From the NCBI GenBank assembly GCA_021815805.1, contig JAKAZQ010000006.1, positions 50,501-114,500 on the forward strand: 64,000 bases of DNA, written 5' to 3'. The notes beneath the pieces were generated by a model. That model was not told the origin of the DNA. It searched no databases and was given only the letters and a program-made list of their open reading frames with translations. The first letter of the stretch is position 1; every line of letters starts with the position of its first letter. Origin of the DNA: Pseudomonadota bacterium (lineage in GTDB: Bacteria; Pseudomonadota; Gammaproteobacteria; Burkholderiales; Burkholderiaceae_C). The position numbers and the translations under genes are program-made. Of the stretch, positions 28,298 to 37,927 are shown piece after piece.

Positions 28298-29212
28298 TCA
28301 GGCCAGCTCGGGCCAGTACAGACGCATCGGATTGTCCACCAGCAGCCTGTGCTGCAGCTGCGGGGTGGGCGCGATGTGCGCAATGAAGTCGACCAGCAGT
28401 CCGTCGTCCGGCATGTGGTTCTTCAGATTCGGATGCGGCCAGTCGGTGCCCCACAGCACGCGCTCGGGAAACGCCTCGACGATGCGCCGCGCGAACGGCA
28501 CGACGTCGCGGTAGGGCGCCATCTCGCCGTGCAGCGCCGGCGGGCCGGACAGCGACAGGCGCTCCGGGCAGCTGACCTTGGACCAGACGTTGGAATGCTC
28601 GCGCATGAACCGCACGAACAACTCGAACTCCGGTCCGTCGACCGGCCTGCTCACGTCGGGACGACCCATGTGGTCGACCACCACGGTGGTCGGCAGCGCG
28701 CTGAAGAAATCCCACAATTCGGGCAGATCCACGGCCTCGAAGTAGATCACCACGTGCCAGCCGAGCGGCGCGATGCGCGCCGCGATGTCCATCAGTTCGT
28801 CACGCGGCGTGAAGTCGACGAGACGGCGCACGAAGTTGAAGCGCACGCCGCGCACGCCGGCGGCGTGCATGCGCTGCAGCTCGGCGTCGGAAACATCGCG
28901 GCGCACCGTGGCCACGCCACGCGCGCGCCCGCCGGAATGCTCGAGCGCGTCGATCAGCGCGCGGTTGTCGGCGCCATGGCAGGTGGCCTGCACGATGACG
29001 TTGCGGGCGAACCCGAGATGATCGCGCAGCGCGAACAACTGCTCGCGCGAGGCGTCGCACGGCGTGTACTTGCGCTCGGGCGCATAGGGAAAGCGATCGC
29101 CCGGGCCGAACACGTGGCAATGCGCGTCCACGCTGCCCGGCGGAACCCGCAAGCGCGGGCGCGACGGGTTCGCGTACCAGTCCAGCCAGCCAGGGGTCTT
29201 CTCGAAGGTCAT
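28298..29212 (-). CDS. pmdD: 2-pyrone-4,6-dicarboxylate lactonase
   Basis: 304 residues, LigI-like amidohydrolase. It hydrolyses the pyrone to 4-oxalomesaconate. H31 and H33 in VDAHCHVFGPGDRFPY occupy the conserved HxH; the C-terminal LWGTDWPHPNLKNHMPDDG supplies the catalytic Asp. FNFVRRLVDFTPRDEL is characteristic. It is separated by 7 bp from an upstream dehydrogenase gene that is not part of the canonical operon. Confidence 0.96.
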   Translation of the reverse strand: MTFEKTPGWLDWYANPSRPRLRVPPGSVDAHCHVFGPGDRFPYAPERKYTPCDASREQLFALRDHLGFARNVIVQATCHGADNRALIDALEHSGGRARGVATVRRDVSDAELQRMHAAGVRGVRFNFVRRLVDFTPRDELMDIAARIAPLGWHVVIYFEAVDLPELWDFFSALPTTVVVDHMGRPDVSRPVDGPEFELFVRFMREHSNVWSKVSCPERLSLSGPPALHGEMAPYRDVVPFARRIVEAFPERVLWGTDWPHPNLKNHMPDDGLLVDFIAHIAPTPQLQHRLLVDNPMRLYWPELA

Positions 29213-29219
29213 CGGTGGG

Positions 29220-30170
29220 TCACTCCTCGGAGCCTGTGGGGTGGCGCACCGCGCCGAGCAGACGATCGGCCTCGATGCGCCAGTCGGCGTTGCGCGCGAA
29301 ACCGGGGCTGCCGCGCTCGCCGAACACGCCGCGATCGCCGAGCTCGGCGACCCAGGCCTGGCGCTCGGCGCTGCCGGCGGCCGACCAGGGCGTCAGGCCG
29401 GCCTCCTCCACGGTGCGCGCGACCTCGCGCATCTCCTCGCTGCGTCGCCGCCCGTGCTCGATGACGCGCTGGAAAAAGTAGGCGCCCTGGCGCTCCCAGT
29501 CGATGCCGGGAAAGGTCTCGGCCAGCGACGCCAGCACCGCGTCCTCCACGCCATAGGCGCGCGCCGCGCTGAAGCTCTCGATGACCATCGCCTCGAGGCC
29601 CTTGATCATCACGCTGCGGCACATCTTGGTGGCCGAGACGACGCCGAGCCGGGCATCCCCGGCACGCGCCGCGCTGAAGCCCAGCGCCTGCAGCGAGGCC
29701 GCGAAGGCGTCGGCGTGCGGGCCGCCGAGCAGCATCGGCACCTTGCTGCGATACGGCGGCACCGAGGTCATCACCGCGGCCTCGACATAGCGCCCGCCGG
29801 CGCCGTCCAGCGCCGCCGCGGCCTGCGTCTTGGCCCCCGGCGATGCCGAATTGAGGTCGACGAACCAGCATCCCGGGCGCAGCGCCGCGGCGCATTCATG
29901 CGCCACGGCCACGGCCTGGCTGGCGGTCACCGCGCTGAACAGCAGGTCGCAGGACTGCGCCAGCTCGGCCGCCGAGCCGGCCAGTTGCACGCCGCAGGAG
30001 CGCGCGTGCTCGCGCAGCGGCGCGCCCTGCGCGCCGGCCAGCTTGCGATCCCAGGCCAGCACCTGCGCCAGCCCGAGCGCGCGCAGGTCCTCGCCGAGGA
30101 TGCGCCCGACCTCGCCGTAGCCGATCAGGCCGATGCGCCAGCCGCGTGCCGTGTCCTCGATGCCGCTCAT
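29220..30170 (-). CDS. NAD(P)-binding dehydrogenase with DUF1932 C-terminal domain
   Basis: 316 residues. N-terminal Rossmann fold (RIGLIGYGEVGRILGEDL) similar to 6-phosphogluconate/hydroxyisobutyrate dehydrogenases: CDLLFSAVTASQAVAVAH and CWFVDLNSASPGAKTQAA. The C-terminal DUF1932 region has VSATKMCRSVMIKGLEAM, with a Lys placed like the family catalytic residue. It is inserted between pmdF and pmdD in the same direction, so it is co-transcribed, yet the pathway does not need it. It may recycle an off-pathway keto acid; this is inference. ATG at 30170 chosen. Confidence 0.82.
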   Translation of the reverse strand: MSGIEDTARGWRIGLIGYGEVGRILGEDLRALGLAQVLAWDRKLAGAQGAPLREHARSCGVQLAGSAAELAQSCDLLFSAVTASQAVAVAHECAAALRPGCWFVDLNSASPGAKTQAAAALDGAGGRYVEAAVMTSVPPYRSKVPMLLGGPHADAFAASLQALGFSAARAGDARLGVVSATKMCRSVMIKGLEAMVIESFSAARAYGVEDAVLASLAETFPGIDWERQGAYFFQRVIEHGRRRSEEMREVARTVEEAGLTPWSAAGSAERQAWVAELGDRGVFGERGSPGFARNADWRIEADRLLGAVRHPTGSEE

Positions 30171-30233
30171 GTGCCTGCCCTCCCCGTCGTCCACGCCGGC
30201 GCGCCGCCGTCGGCGGCCCGCCCCGGACCGCGC

Positions 30234-30926
30234 TCAGTCGACATAGCGCAGCCCGGCCTTCTCCAGCGGCTCGCGCATCTTGTACATGTCCAGGCCGAGC
30301 ACGCCCGATGCCAGCTTGGCGCGCTTGTCGGCCTCGTTCGCCTCGCGCGCCGCGGCGGCCTCGGCGGTGGCGCCGGCAAGCGCCGCCGGCACCACCACCA
30401 CGCCGTCGTCGTCGGCGACGATCACGTCGCCGGGCACCACCTGGGCGCCGGCGCACACCAGCGGAATGTTCACCGAGCCGACCGTCGCCTTGATGGTGCC
30501 CTTGGCGCTGATGTAGCGGCTCCACACCGGGAACTGCATGGCGCTCAGATCCTTCACGTCGCGCACCCCGGCCTCGATCACCAGGCCGCGCGCGCCCTGC
30601 GCCCGGAACGAGGTCGCCAGCAGGTCGCCGAAATAGCCGTCGCTGCATTCCGCGGTGACCGCGGCGACGACCACGTCGCCGGGGCGGATCTGCTCGGCCA
30701 CCACGTGCATCATCCAGTTGTCGCCCGGATGCAGCAGCACCGTCACGGCGGTGCCGCAGACATGCGCTCCGGCATAGATCGGGCGCATGTACGGGCGCAT
30801 CAGGCCGACCCTGCCCATCGCCTCGTGCACCGTGGCGGAGCCGAAGCGCGAAAGCGCCTCCACCGCGTCGGCGTCGGCGCGCCGGATGTTGCGATGCACC
30901 ACTCCAAGGTTGTTCAACGCACTCAT
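30234..30926 (-). CDS. pmdF: 4-carboxy-4-hydroxy-2-oxoadipate aldolase
   Basis: 230 residues, LigK/HMG aldolase of the RraA-like fold. It splits the C7 intermediate into pyruvate and oxaloacetate. Recognisable stretches: [59 protein letters not shown] (catalytic Arg-Asp) and [20 protein letters not shown]. It is 16 bp downstream of pmdE and 63 bp upstream of the DUF1932 dehydrogenase gene. Confidence 0.95.
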   Translation of the reverse strand: MSALNNLGVVHRNIRRADADAVEALSRFGSATVHEAMGRVGLMRPYMRPIYAGAHVCGTAVTVLLHPGDNWMMHVVAEQIRPGDVVVAAVTAECSDGYFGDLLATSFRAQGARGLVIEAGVRDVKDLSAMQFPVWSRYISAKGTIKATVGSVNIPLVCAGAQVVPGDVIVADDDGVVVVPAALAGATAEAAAAREANEADKRAKLASGVLGLDMYKMREPLEKAGLRYVD

Positions 30927-30942
30927 GCTCGCTCCTCGTGGT

Positions 30943-31968
30943 TCACAGGCCGCGCGCCTTCAGCGCCGCGTCCAGGCGCGGGTAGACGCGGCGGGCATTG
31001 CCCTCGTAGATCTTCGCACGCTGCAGCGGGTCGATGGCTGCCGCCTCGATGTAGCGCCGGGTATCGTCGTAATGGTGGCCCGTGAGCGGATCGACGCCGC
31101 GCACGGCGCCGATCATCTCGGAGGCGAACAGGATGTTGTCGACCGGGATCACGCGGGTCAGCAGGTCGATGCCCGGCTGGTGGTACACGCAGGTGTCGAA
31201 AAAGATGTTGTTCAGCAGGTGGTCCTGCAACAGCGGCTTTTTCAGCTCCTGCGCCAGGCCGCGGAAGCGCCCCCAGTGATACGGCACCGCGCCGCCGCCG
31301 TGCGGGATGACGAAGCGCAGGGTCGGGAAGTCGCGGAACAGGTCGCCGGTCAGGCACTGCATGAACGCCGTGGTGTCGGCATTCAGGTAGTGCGCGCCGG
31401 TGGTGTGGAAGCAGGCGTTGCAGCTGGTGCTGACGTGCACCATGGCGGGAATGTCGTGCTCGACCATCTTTTCGTAGACGGGATACCACCAGCGATCGGT
31501 CAGCGGCGGCTCCTTCCAGTGCCCGCCCGACGGGTCGGGGTTGAGGTTGATGGCGACGAAGCCGTAGTCCCTGACGCAGCGTTCCAGTTCCGGAATCGAC
31601 GTGCGCGGATCCACGCCCGGCGACTGCGGCAGCATCGCCGCGCCGATGAAATGCTCGGGAAACAGCTGCGACACGCGGTGGCACAGCTCGTTGCAGATGC
31701 CGGCCCAGGTCGAGCTGGTGTTGAAATCGCCGATGTGGTGGGCCATGAAACTGGCGCGCGGCGAAAAGATGGTCAGGTCGCTGCCGCGCTGGCGCATCAG
31801 GCGCAGCTGGTTGGACTCGATGCTGTCGCGCAATTCGTCGTCGCTGATGCGCAGCTCGGAAACCTTGGGCCCGAGTTCCGGCGTGGCCAGGTTGTCGATC
31901 TGCGCCTTGCGCCATTGCTCCAGCGCCTTCGGTGCGGTGGTGTAGTGGCCGTGGCAATCGATGATCAT
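30943..31968 (-). CDS. pmdE: 4-oxalomesaconate hydratase
   Basis: 341 residues, the same length as Sphingobium LigJ. H6 and H8 in [17 protein letters not shown] form the HxH zinc motif; [32 protein letters not shown] and [18 protein letters not shown] are family landmarks. It adds water to the tautomerised oxalomesaconate. The ATG at 31968 has GGAG upstream; a longer start at 32004 would displace the HxH motif from the N-terminus. Confidence 0.95.
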   Translation of the reverse strand: MIIDCHGHYTTAPKALEQWRKAQIDNLATPELGPKVSELRISDDELRDSIESNQLRLMRQRGSDLTIFSPRASFMAHHIGDFNTSSTWAGICNELCHRVSQLFPEHFIGAAMLPQSPGVDPRTSIPELERCVRDYGFVAINLNPDPSGGHWKEPPLTDRWWYPVYEKMVEHDIPAMVHVSTSCNACFHTTGAHYLNADTTAFMQCLTGDLFRDFPTLRFVIPHGGGAVPYHWGRFRGLAQELKKPLLQDHLLNNIFFDTCVYHQPGIDLLTRVIPVDNILFASEMIGAVRGVDPLTGHHYDDTRRYIEAAAIDPLQRAKIYEGNARRVYPRLDAALKARGL

Positions 31969-32049
31969 GAGGAGTCTCCGCAAAGGGTACTTCAGGTGCT
32001 GCACAAGGCGGCTGGCGCGTGCCGCCCGCGTCGTCGGCAGGCACCGGCG

Positions 32050-33156
32050 TCAGGGCGACCAGACCTGCGCCGGCACCATGACCTCGCCGCGCATGATCAG
32101 GCGCGCGGTGCGCAGCAGCGCGGCGCGCGCCACCTTGCGCGCATCGCTGGGGTCGAGCTCGAGCTCGACCGTGAATTCGCCGCTCGGGTGCTCCACGCAG
32201 ACCGCCTTCGCCGCGCCCTCGGGCACGCGGGCGAGGCCGTCGGCCACGCTGCCCTCGAGCACGCAGGCGGTGGCCACCGTGACCGCCGCCAGCACGCCGA
32301 TCGCCTCGTGGCATACATGGGGGATGAAGCAGCGCGTGCTCAGGCTGCCGCCCGCGCGCGCCGGCGCCAGCAGGCACATCTTGGGATAGGTCTTGTCCTT
32401 CACGTCGCCCAGGCCCATGCGCCGCCCGCACTCCAGGCGCAGCGCCTCGAGCTGCGCCTTCAGGCCGGTGTCGGCATTCAGCTCGGCGGGCGTCTCGTAG
32501 CCGCTGCGACCGAGATCGCCGGCACGCATCAGCACCATCGGCATGCCATTGTCGATGCAGGTGACGTCGAGTTCCAGCTGCGCGTCGGCGACCCCCACGC
32601 ATACACGCTCGCGCAGCTGTCCGGTCGGCAGCAGGCCCGCGCACACCGAGCCCGCGGTATCGAGGAAATGGATGCGAATCGGCGCCGCCGTCCCGGGCAC
32701 GCCGTCGATGCGCGCATCGCCCGCGTACTCGATGCGTCCGCCGGGCGTCGCCACCGTGATGTCGCATTGCATGCCGGTATTGCGCGTGAGCACGCGGAAC
32801 GTGCTGGTTTCGCCCTGCGCCCGCACGAGTCCGGTCTCGAGCGCGAACGGCACCACCGCGGCCAGCATGTTGCCGCAGTTCGGCGTGGTGTCGACCACCG
32901 GCTTGTCCACCACGACCTGCGCGAACAGGAAGTCCAGATCCACCCCGGGCTCGCTGCCGCGGCGCACGATGCCGACCTTGCTGGTCAGCGGGTGCGCCCC
33001 GCCGAGGCCGTCGATCTCGCGCCGGTCGGGCGAGCCCATCGCCGCCAGCAGCACGCGGTCGCGCAACGCGGTGTCCGCCGGGAGGTCGGACTCGAGGAAA
33101 AACGGTCCGCGCGACGTGCCGCCGCGCATGAACAGGCAGGGGATCGGAGTCTGCAT
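32050..33156 (-). CDS. pmdU: 4-oxalomesaconate tautomerase
   Basis: 368 residues, PrpF/LigU family with diaminopimelate-epimerase fold. N-terminal CLFMRGGTSRGPFFLESDLP, then TTPNCGNMLAAVVPFALETG (GNM-type loop), CIDNGMPMVLMRAGDLG and CFIPHVCHEAIGVLAAV. It isomerises the ring-cleavage product so that PmdE can hydrate it. It is the first gene of the pmd operon; the 150-bp region upstream holds the LTTR box and ends at the LysR gene. Confidence 0.94.
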   Translation of the reverse strand: MQTPIPCLFMRGGTSRGPFFLESDLPADTALRDRVLLAAMGSPDRREIDGLGGAHPLTSKVGIVRRGSEPGVDLDFLFAQVVVDKPVVDTTPNCGNMLAAVVPFALETGLVRAQGETSTFRVLTRNTGMQCDITVATPGGRIEYAGDARIDGVPGTAAPIRIHFLDTAGSVCAGLLPTGQLRERVCVGVADAQLELDVTCIDNGMPMVLMRAGDLGRSGYETPAELNADTGLKAQLEALRLECGRRMGLGDVKDKTYPKMCLLAPARAGGSLSTRCFIPHVCHEAIGVLAAVTVATACVLEGSVADGLARVPEGAAKAVCVEHPSGEFTVELELDPSDARKVARAALLRTARLIMRGEVMVPAQVWSP

Positions 33157-33305
33157 GATGGGGGCGTGGGCCGGACTCGAAGCCGGCGCTGCGGGGTGCC
33201 GGCGGCACCCCGCAGCGCCGGCGCCACCGACCCCGGATACCGGTTGGGAGCTGCGATTATGGCAAGCCGCCGGCGCGCGTCCAAGACGCCCGGCGGGCTA
33301 CCAGC

Positions 33306-33320
33306 TATCACGAATTGATA
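33306..33320. promoter_or_regulatory. LysR-type box upstream of pmd operon
   Basis: Perfect dyad TATCA-N5-TGATA (T-N11-A form), 150 bp upstream of pmdU and overlapping the 3' end of the LysR gene. The wider CAGCTATCACG-N4-GATATG context recurs at the ABC importer operon. Confidence 0.6.
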
Positions 33321-34222
33321 TGGTCGGAGTCGCGCCCGCGCAGGCGCGCAAGCTCCATCAGCAAGTCCACGGCATGGCGCATCAGCGGACTGCCCGGCTT
33401 GGTCGCGGAGGTGGCCAGGAACAGGCGGCTGAACAGGCGCGGTGCCTTCAGGTCGCGCACCCGGAAGGCCTGCGGATGCCCGCTGGCCAGCACGGCGCCG
33501 CGCGTCAGCACGGCGTGGCCGTGGCCGCTGCGCACGAGGTCGAGCATCGACTGCACGCCGGACACCTCCCAGGCCACCTGCAGCTTGACGCGCGACAGCG
33601 CCGCCTGGTTCTCGATCACGCGGCGAATCGCATGGGTGCGCTCGGGAATGACCAGCGGATAGGCGGCGAGCTCGGCGAACTCGACCTCGTCGCCAGGCGC
33701 CGCGCCATCGGCCGGACTGACCAGGCACAGCGCCTGCTCGAACACCGGCTGCACCTCGATCGCCTCCTGGCTCTGCGGGTTCAGCACCAGGCCGACGTCG
33801 ACGCGCCCGCTGGCGATCCACTCGGTGATGTGGGCCGACAGGCCCTCGACGATCGCCAGTCGCGCCCGCGGCAATCGCTGCTCGAAACCCTGCACCAGGG
33901 GCAGGGTCAGCACCCGCCCCATGCTCGGCGGCAGACCCACGACAATGCGCCCGGTCGGCTCCTCGCGCCCGGCCTCCAGGTCGGTGCGCGCCTGCGCGAC
34001 GAGGTGCAGGATCGCCACCGCGTGCTCGAACAACCGCTTGCCGGCCTCGGTCAGCACCACGCCGCGCCCGGTGCGCTGCAGCAGCACGGCGCGCAGATCG
34101 GTCTCCAGCAGGCGCACCTGGCGGCTGAGCGCGGGCTGCGCGGTGTCGAGCAGCACCGCCGCCTTGCTGAAACTGCCGACCTCGGCGACGCGTACGAAGT
34201 ACTCGAGTTGCTTGAGGTTCAT
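33308..34222 (-). CDS. LysR-family regulator, candidate activator of pmd operon
   Basis: 304 residues. N-terminal winged helix MNLKQLEYFVRVAEVGSFSK with ALSRQVRLLETDLRAVLLQR (residues 1-60). The effector domain contains RIVVGLPPSMGRVLTLPLV, DVGLVLNPQSQEAIEVQPV and MLDLVRSGHGHAVLTRG. It lies directly upstream of pmdU in the same direction, as LysR activators of 4,5-cleavage operons often do, though many are divergent. Likely co-inducers are pathway intermediates; this is not readable from sequence. ATG 34222 preferred over 34243. Confidence 0.88.
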   Translation of the reverse strand: MNLKQLEYFVRVAEVGSFSKAAVLLDTAQPALSRQVRLLETDLRAVLLQRTGRGVVLTEAGKRLFEHAVAILHLVAQARTDLEAGREEPTGRIVVGLPPSMGRVLTLPLVQGFEQRLPRARLAIVEGLSAHITEWIASGRVDVGLVLNPQSQEAIEVQPVFEQALCLVSPADGAAPGDEVEFAELAAYPLVIPERTHAIRRVIENQAALSRVKLQVAWEVSGVQSMLDLVRSGHGHAVLTRGAVLASGHPQAFRVRDLKAPRLFSRLFLATSATKPGSPLMRHAVDLLMELARLRGRDSDHINS

Positions 34223-34276
34223 GGCGCTATTGGAGCACCCCACGGGCGCGCCCCGGCGCGCGCCCGCGCGCCGGGC

Positions 34277-35041
34277 TCAGCGCGGCGCCATGCGCAGCGC
34301 GCCGTCGAGGCGGATGGTCTCGCCGTTGAGATACGTGTTGCGCACCACGTGCACCGCCAGCTGGGCGATCTCCTGGGGGCGCCCGAGGCGCTTCGGGAAA
34401 GGCACCGAGGCACCGAGGGAATCCTGCACCTCCTGCGGCAGCGCGGCCATCATCGGGGTGTCGAACAGCCCCGGCGCCACCGTGACCACGCGGATGCCGT
34501 GGGACGCCAGATCGCGCGCCAACGGCAGGGTCATGGCCGCCACGCCACCCTTCGACGCCGAATACGCGGCCTGCCCGATCTGGCCGTCGAAGGCCGCCAC
34601 GGAGGCCGTCAGCAGGAACACGCCGCGCTCGCCGTCGGCCAGCGCCGGCAGCGCGGCGATGCGCGCCGCGCACAGGCGCACCACGTTGTAGCTGCCGATC
34701 AGGTTGATGCGAACGGTGCGCTCGAAATCGTCCAGCGGCGCCGCCGTGCCGTCGCGCGAGACGACGCGCCGCGCGCCCGCCACGCCGGCCATGTGCATGA
34801 CCACGCGCGCCACGCCGTGCGCCTGTTCGGCCTGCGCGATGGCCTGCTCCACGGCATCGGCGTCGCTGACGTCGGCGACCAGCGCCACGCCGCCGATGTC
34901 GGCCGCCACCGCCCGCGCCCGTTCGGCCTGCACGTCGAGCACCGCCACCTTCGCGCCCTGACGCGCCAGTTCGCGCGCCACCGCTTCGCCGAGCCCGGAG
35001 CCGCCCCCGGTGACCAGCGCGCTTTGTCCTTGAATATCCAT
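34277..35041 (-). CDS. Short-chain dehydrogenase, 3-hydroxyacyl-CoA dehydrogenase type
   Basis: 254 residues of classical SDR. Cofactor motif TGGGSGLG (11-18) and catalytic Y160/K164 in YSASKGG. VVSRDGTAAPLDDFERTVRI and GLFDTPMMAALPQEVQ resemble the type-II 3-hydroxyacyl-CoA dehydrogenases (HSD10-like). It is 54 bp upstream of the LysR gene in the same direction. Such an enzyme could provide the oxidation step between hydroxyacyl- and ketoacyl-CoA in hydroxycinnamate side-chain degradation (CouN role). That link is inference, because fcs is 21 kb away. Confidence 0.85.
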   Translation of the reverse strand: MDIQGQSALVTGGGSGLGEAVARELARQGAKVAVLDVQAERARAVAADIGGVALVADVSDADAVEQAIAQAEQAHGVARVVMHMAGVAGARRVVSRDGTAAPLDDFERTVRINLIGSYNVVRLCAARIAALPALADGERGVFLLTASVAAFDGQIGQAAYSASKGGVAAMTLPLARDLASHGIRVVTVAPGLFDTPMMAALPQEVQDSLGASVPFPKRLGRPQEIAQLAVHVVRNTYLNGETIRLDGALRMAPR

Positions 35042-35147
35042 GATCGCCTGCTTTGAAAGAACGAATTCGATTCGCCGGGCGCGGCGTCGCCACCCCGGAG
35101 CCAGGGCGTCATTTCACGTCGTCCGCGCGCGCCTGTCCACTGTCGGG

Positions 35148-36524
35148 TCAGGTGGCGGCCGCGCCGGCCGCGTCGGCGGGCGCGCCGGTCAGGCCGCTTT
35201 CCACGCGCTCGACCGCCACGCGCAGCGCGCGCATGCAGCGCTCGTCCAGCGCGCTGTCGACCAGGCGCTGCATCATGTCCAGGGTCTGCGCGACGGGCAC
35301 TGCCGCGCGATAGGGGCGATCCGCCGAAATGGCGTCGAAGATATCGGCGGTGGTGATGATGCGTGTCTCGAGGGCGATTTGCGCCGCCGGCAGCCCTCGC
35401 GGGTAGCCGGTGCCGTCGAGCCGCTCGTGGTGGGCGCCGGCCACGCGCGCCAGTTCGGCGAAGGGCTCGATGCCCTGCAGGATCTGCTCGGTGTACAGCG
35501 CGTGCATGCGCATGGCCTCCCATTCCTCGGCGTCGAGCTTGCCCGGCTTGTCGAGCACCGAGTTGCTCACGCCGAGCTTGCCCATGTCGTGCAGCAGCGC
35601 GCCGCGCCGCAGCCAGCGCCGGCGCTGCGCGTCGATGCCGAGCTGCTCGGCGATCAGGTCGGCATACAGCCCGACACGCGCGCTGTGCCCGGCGGTATAC
35701 GGACTCTTGGCATCGATGATCTGGCCGAAGGCCTCGGCGATCTCGTCCATGTAGTCGTCGTCCAGCGGCACGCGGTGCTGCGCCGGCTCCAGCGCATACA
35801 CGCGCTGCGCCAGGTCGGGGTCGCGCAGGCTCTGCCAGAAGGCGTCGTCGGCAATGCGTTCGAGCGCCGCCACGAGGCGCGGATCGAACCAGCTGGCGCT
35901 GCGCAGGCGCGCCTCGGCGAGCGCCGCCTGCGGCCCCTCCGAGGTGTGGAACACGTCCACCACCTGCGCCAGCAGCGCGATGCGCGCGTGCAGCGGGATG
36001 TTCTCGCCGGCCAGCCCGTCGGGCCTGCCGCCGCCGTCCCAGTGCTCGTCGAGGGCGTGGATCGCGCGCGCCACGGTCTCGCCGAAGCGCATCTGGCGCG
36101 CGATGTCGGCGCCGCGCTGGCAACGCGTCTGGATCAGCTCCTGCGAGATGTCGCTGCCGTTCTGGAAAATCTGCAAGGTGGCGCGGAATCGCTCGGCCAG
36201 GCCGGCGCGCAGCCCGGTGTGCACGAGCACGAAGCGCGCCACCTGCGGCAGCGAGCTGCCGACCAGCTTGAAGTCGCGCTTGAACTGCAGGTCGTCGGTC
36301 AGGTAGAGCTGGCAGATGCGCGCCGCATTGCTGCTGCAGCCGAGATCCTTCAGCAGCAGCGTGTAGTACAGGTCCCAGCGCTGCTGCGAATCGAGGCCGA
36401 GTTCGCCGGCCAGGCGCATGCCGATGTACGCGCAGCGCACGCAGTGCCCGCGCGGCTGCCCCTCGGTCATGTCCAGCGCATGGCTCAGGGCCCCGATCAG
36501 TTCCGCCAATTTGAGTTGCTGCAT
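35148..36524 (-). CDS. Two-domain HD / HD-GYP protein, probable cyclic-di-GMP phosphodiesterase
   Basis: 458 residues. The C-terminal half (about 300-440) is a full HD-GYP domain: AGHSARVGLYADLIAEQLG, LLHDMGKLGVSN (HD pair) and HHERLDGTGYPRGLPAAQ (HHE and GYP). The N-terminal half is a second, degenerate HD domain: LLLKDLGCSS stands where HDxGK is expected, while HALDEHWDGGGRPDGLAGE keeps the later part. The enzyme should degrade cyclic-di-GMP, with the first domain perhaps sensory. The start MQQLKLAELIGALSHALD was chosen over a 48-residue longer Arg-rich extension. Confidence 0.85.
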   Translation of the reverse strand: MQQLKLAELIGALSHALDMTEGQPRGHCVRCAYIGMRLAGELGLDSQQRWDLYYTLLLKDLGCSSNAARICQLYLTDDLQFKRDFKLVGSSLPQVARFVLVHTGLRAGLAERFRATLQIFQNGSDISQELIQTRCQRGADIARQMRFGETVARAIHALDEHWDGGGRPDGLAGENIPLHARIALLAQVVDVFHTSEGPQAALAEARLRSASWFDPRLVAALERIADDAFWQSLRDPDLAQRVYALEPAQHRVPLDDDYMDEIAEAFGQIIDAKSPYTAGHSARVGLYADLIAEQLGIDAQRRRWLRRGALLHDMGKLGVSNSVLDKPGKLDAEEWEAMRMHALYTEQILQGIEPFAELARVAGAHHERLDGTGYPRGLPAAQIALETRIITTADIFDAISADRPYRAAVPVAQTLDMMQRLVDSALDERCMRALRVAVERVESGLTGAPADAAGAAAT

Positions 36525-36789
36525 GTCCCGGCTCCGCTCGCGCGCCGACGCACACCATAACCGAAGGGCCGCGGCCGCGCAGCCGCGCCGTGCGGCGATG
36601 CGCCGGACATCGGCGCGGGCCGGCGACGGCGGCGCCGGGATCCGGCGCACCAGCAATAAATGCGACACATTCGATACGTACCTTCCCTACGTTTTTCACG
36701 AATAGGCTCCTGCCGCCGGTTCGCGCGCCGGGAGCTCGAACGGACGGATCCGTGGCGACGCACGGGCACGGAGCAAGGAGGAATTTTCG

Positions 36790-37128
36790 ATGAGCGTCAG
36801 TCCCTATGCCATGCAGACCTACCTCGATCTGCTGGGTGAACTCGAGCACGCGCGACGCGTGCTGGCGCAAGCCCGCATCGGCAGCCTGGCCCCCGCCGCG
36901 GCCGCCCAGCGCGCGATCGAGGCCATCGACTCCGTGGAAGCGGCCTGGAGCGCCTTCGGGCGCCAGCACCTGCGCGCCGCGCGCCGCGCGCTGACCTGCC
37001 TGCGCCAGGGCGCGTTGCCGCAGACCCCGGCATGCATCGACGCCGTGCGCGAACTGTCGGTCTTGCTGCAGGCGCATCGCCGCGCCGACCACGCGCCCTC
37101 GTACAGCCGTCACTACGCCTGGCAGTAG
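36790..37128 (+). CDS. Small helical protein of unknown function
   Basis: 112 residues starting MSVSPYAMQTYLDLLGELE with a strong AAGGAGG ribosome-binding site 8 bp upstream. It is Ala/Arg/Leu-rich and predicted helical, with two cysteines (ALTCLRQG and TPACIDAV). No signal peptide or family is recognised. It is divergent from the HD-GYP gene across a 265-bp region that contains a local AT-rich patch (36650-36710), probably promoter DNA. Confidence 0.65.
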   Translation: MSVSPYAMQTYLDLLGELEHARRVLAQARIGSLAPAAAAQRAIEAIDSVEAAWSAFGRQHLRAARRALTCLRQGALPQTPACIDAVRELSVLLQAHRRADHAPSYSRHYAWQ

Positions 37129-37262
37129 GCGTCGCGACCGGCGCGCCGCTGCGCCGCGCGGGCACGGCGTGCGTGAGACACGCCACAATATGGGTTTTCC
37201 ACGCTCCCACGACGGGTCACCGGCGAATCTCCCCAGAACCCGGCAGGCCCGCACCTTCACAG

Positions 37263-37919
37263 ATGGCTCGCAACCGACACCGCACCGCACCCCCGTCTTC
37301 CGCCCTTTCCCCGTTCCCTGAGCAGGCTTCGAACGCCCGGCTGCGCGCGCATGCAGCGCGCGCGCTGGCTGGTCTCGTGCTGGCGGCGCTGTGCAGCGCC
37401 CCCTGCATGGCCGGCGCGCTGTCGGCGACCAAGGACTGGCTCGGCTCGGTGAGCCAGCATCTGCAGAACATCTACCAGCAGGGCCAGCCGGATCTGTTTC
37501 TCACCGGCTACACATGGCACGACCCGCGAACCTACACCGCGGCCAAGCTCGCCGTGCTGAACAGCCGGGCCTGGGGCTTCGGCGCCGGCAAGCACCTGGT
37601 GGACGCCGATGGCAACGACGAGATGATCTACGCCATGGTGTTCTCCGACTCGCACCGCAACGCCGAACCGGTGGTGGGTTACGCCAAGCAGTGGGACTGG
37701 CGGCCGGATGACGGCACGTTCACGCTGGGCGCCGGATACACCGTGGGCGTGACCTCGCGTGCCGACATCATCCACAACATCCCGTTCCCGATCGTGCTTC
37801 CGCTGGTGTCCGTCGGCATCGGGCCGGTGCGCCTGTACGGCACCTTCCTGCCCCGGGTCTCGAGCCATCTCAACAACGGCAACGTTGCGTTCTTTTTCGC
37901 ACGCATCGCCTTTCGCTGA
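37263..37919 (+). CDS. pagP: Lipid A palmitoyltransferase PagP
   Basis: 218 residues. The N-terminus includes a basic region and signal peptide (ALAGLVLAALCSAPCMAGA, ending near residue 51). The mature beta-barrel matches PagP: DLFLTGYTWHDPRTY (catalytic His), VFSDSHRNAEPVVGYAKQW (catalytic Asp-Ser), TLGAGYTVGVTSRADII and IPFPIVLPLVSVGIGPVRL. It transfers palmitate from phospholipid to lipid A in the outer membrane. The leader is long; a later start is possible. An 8-bp gap leads to the next membrane protein gene. Confidence 0.92.
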   Translation: MARNRHRTAPPSSALSPFPEQASNARLRAHAARALAGLVLAALCSAPCMAGALSATKDWLGSVSQHLQNIYQQGQPDLFLTGYTWHDPRTYTAAKLAVLNSRAWGFGAGKHLVDADGNDEMIYAMVFSDSHRNAEPVVGYAKQWDWRPDDGTFTLGAGYTVGVTSRADIIHNIPFPIVLPLVSVGIGPVRLYGTFLPRVSSHLNNGNVAFFFARIAFR

Positions 37920-37927
37920 CTGCCGCC

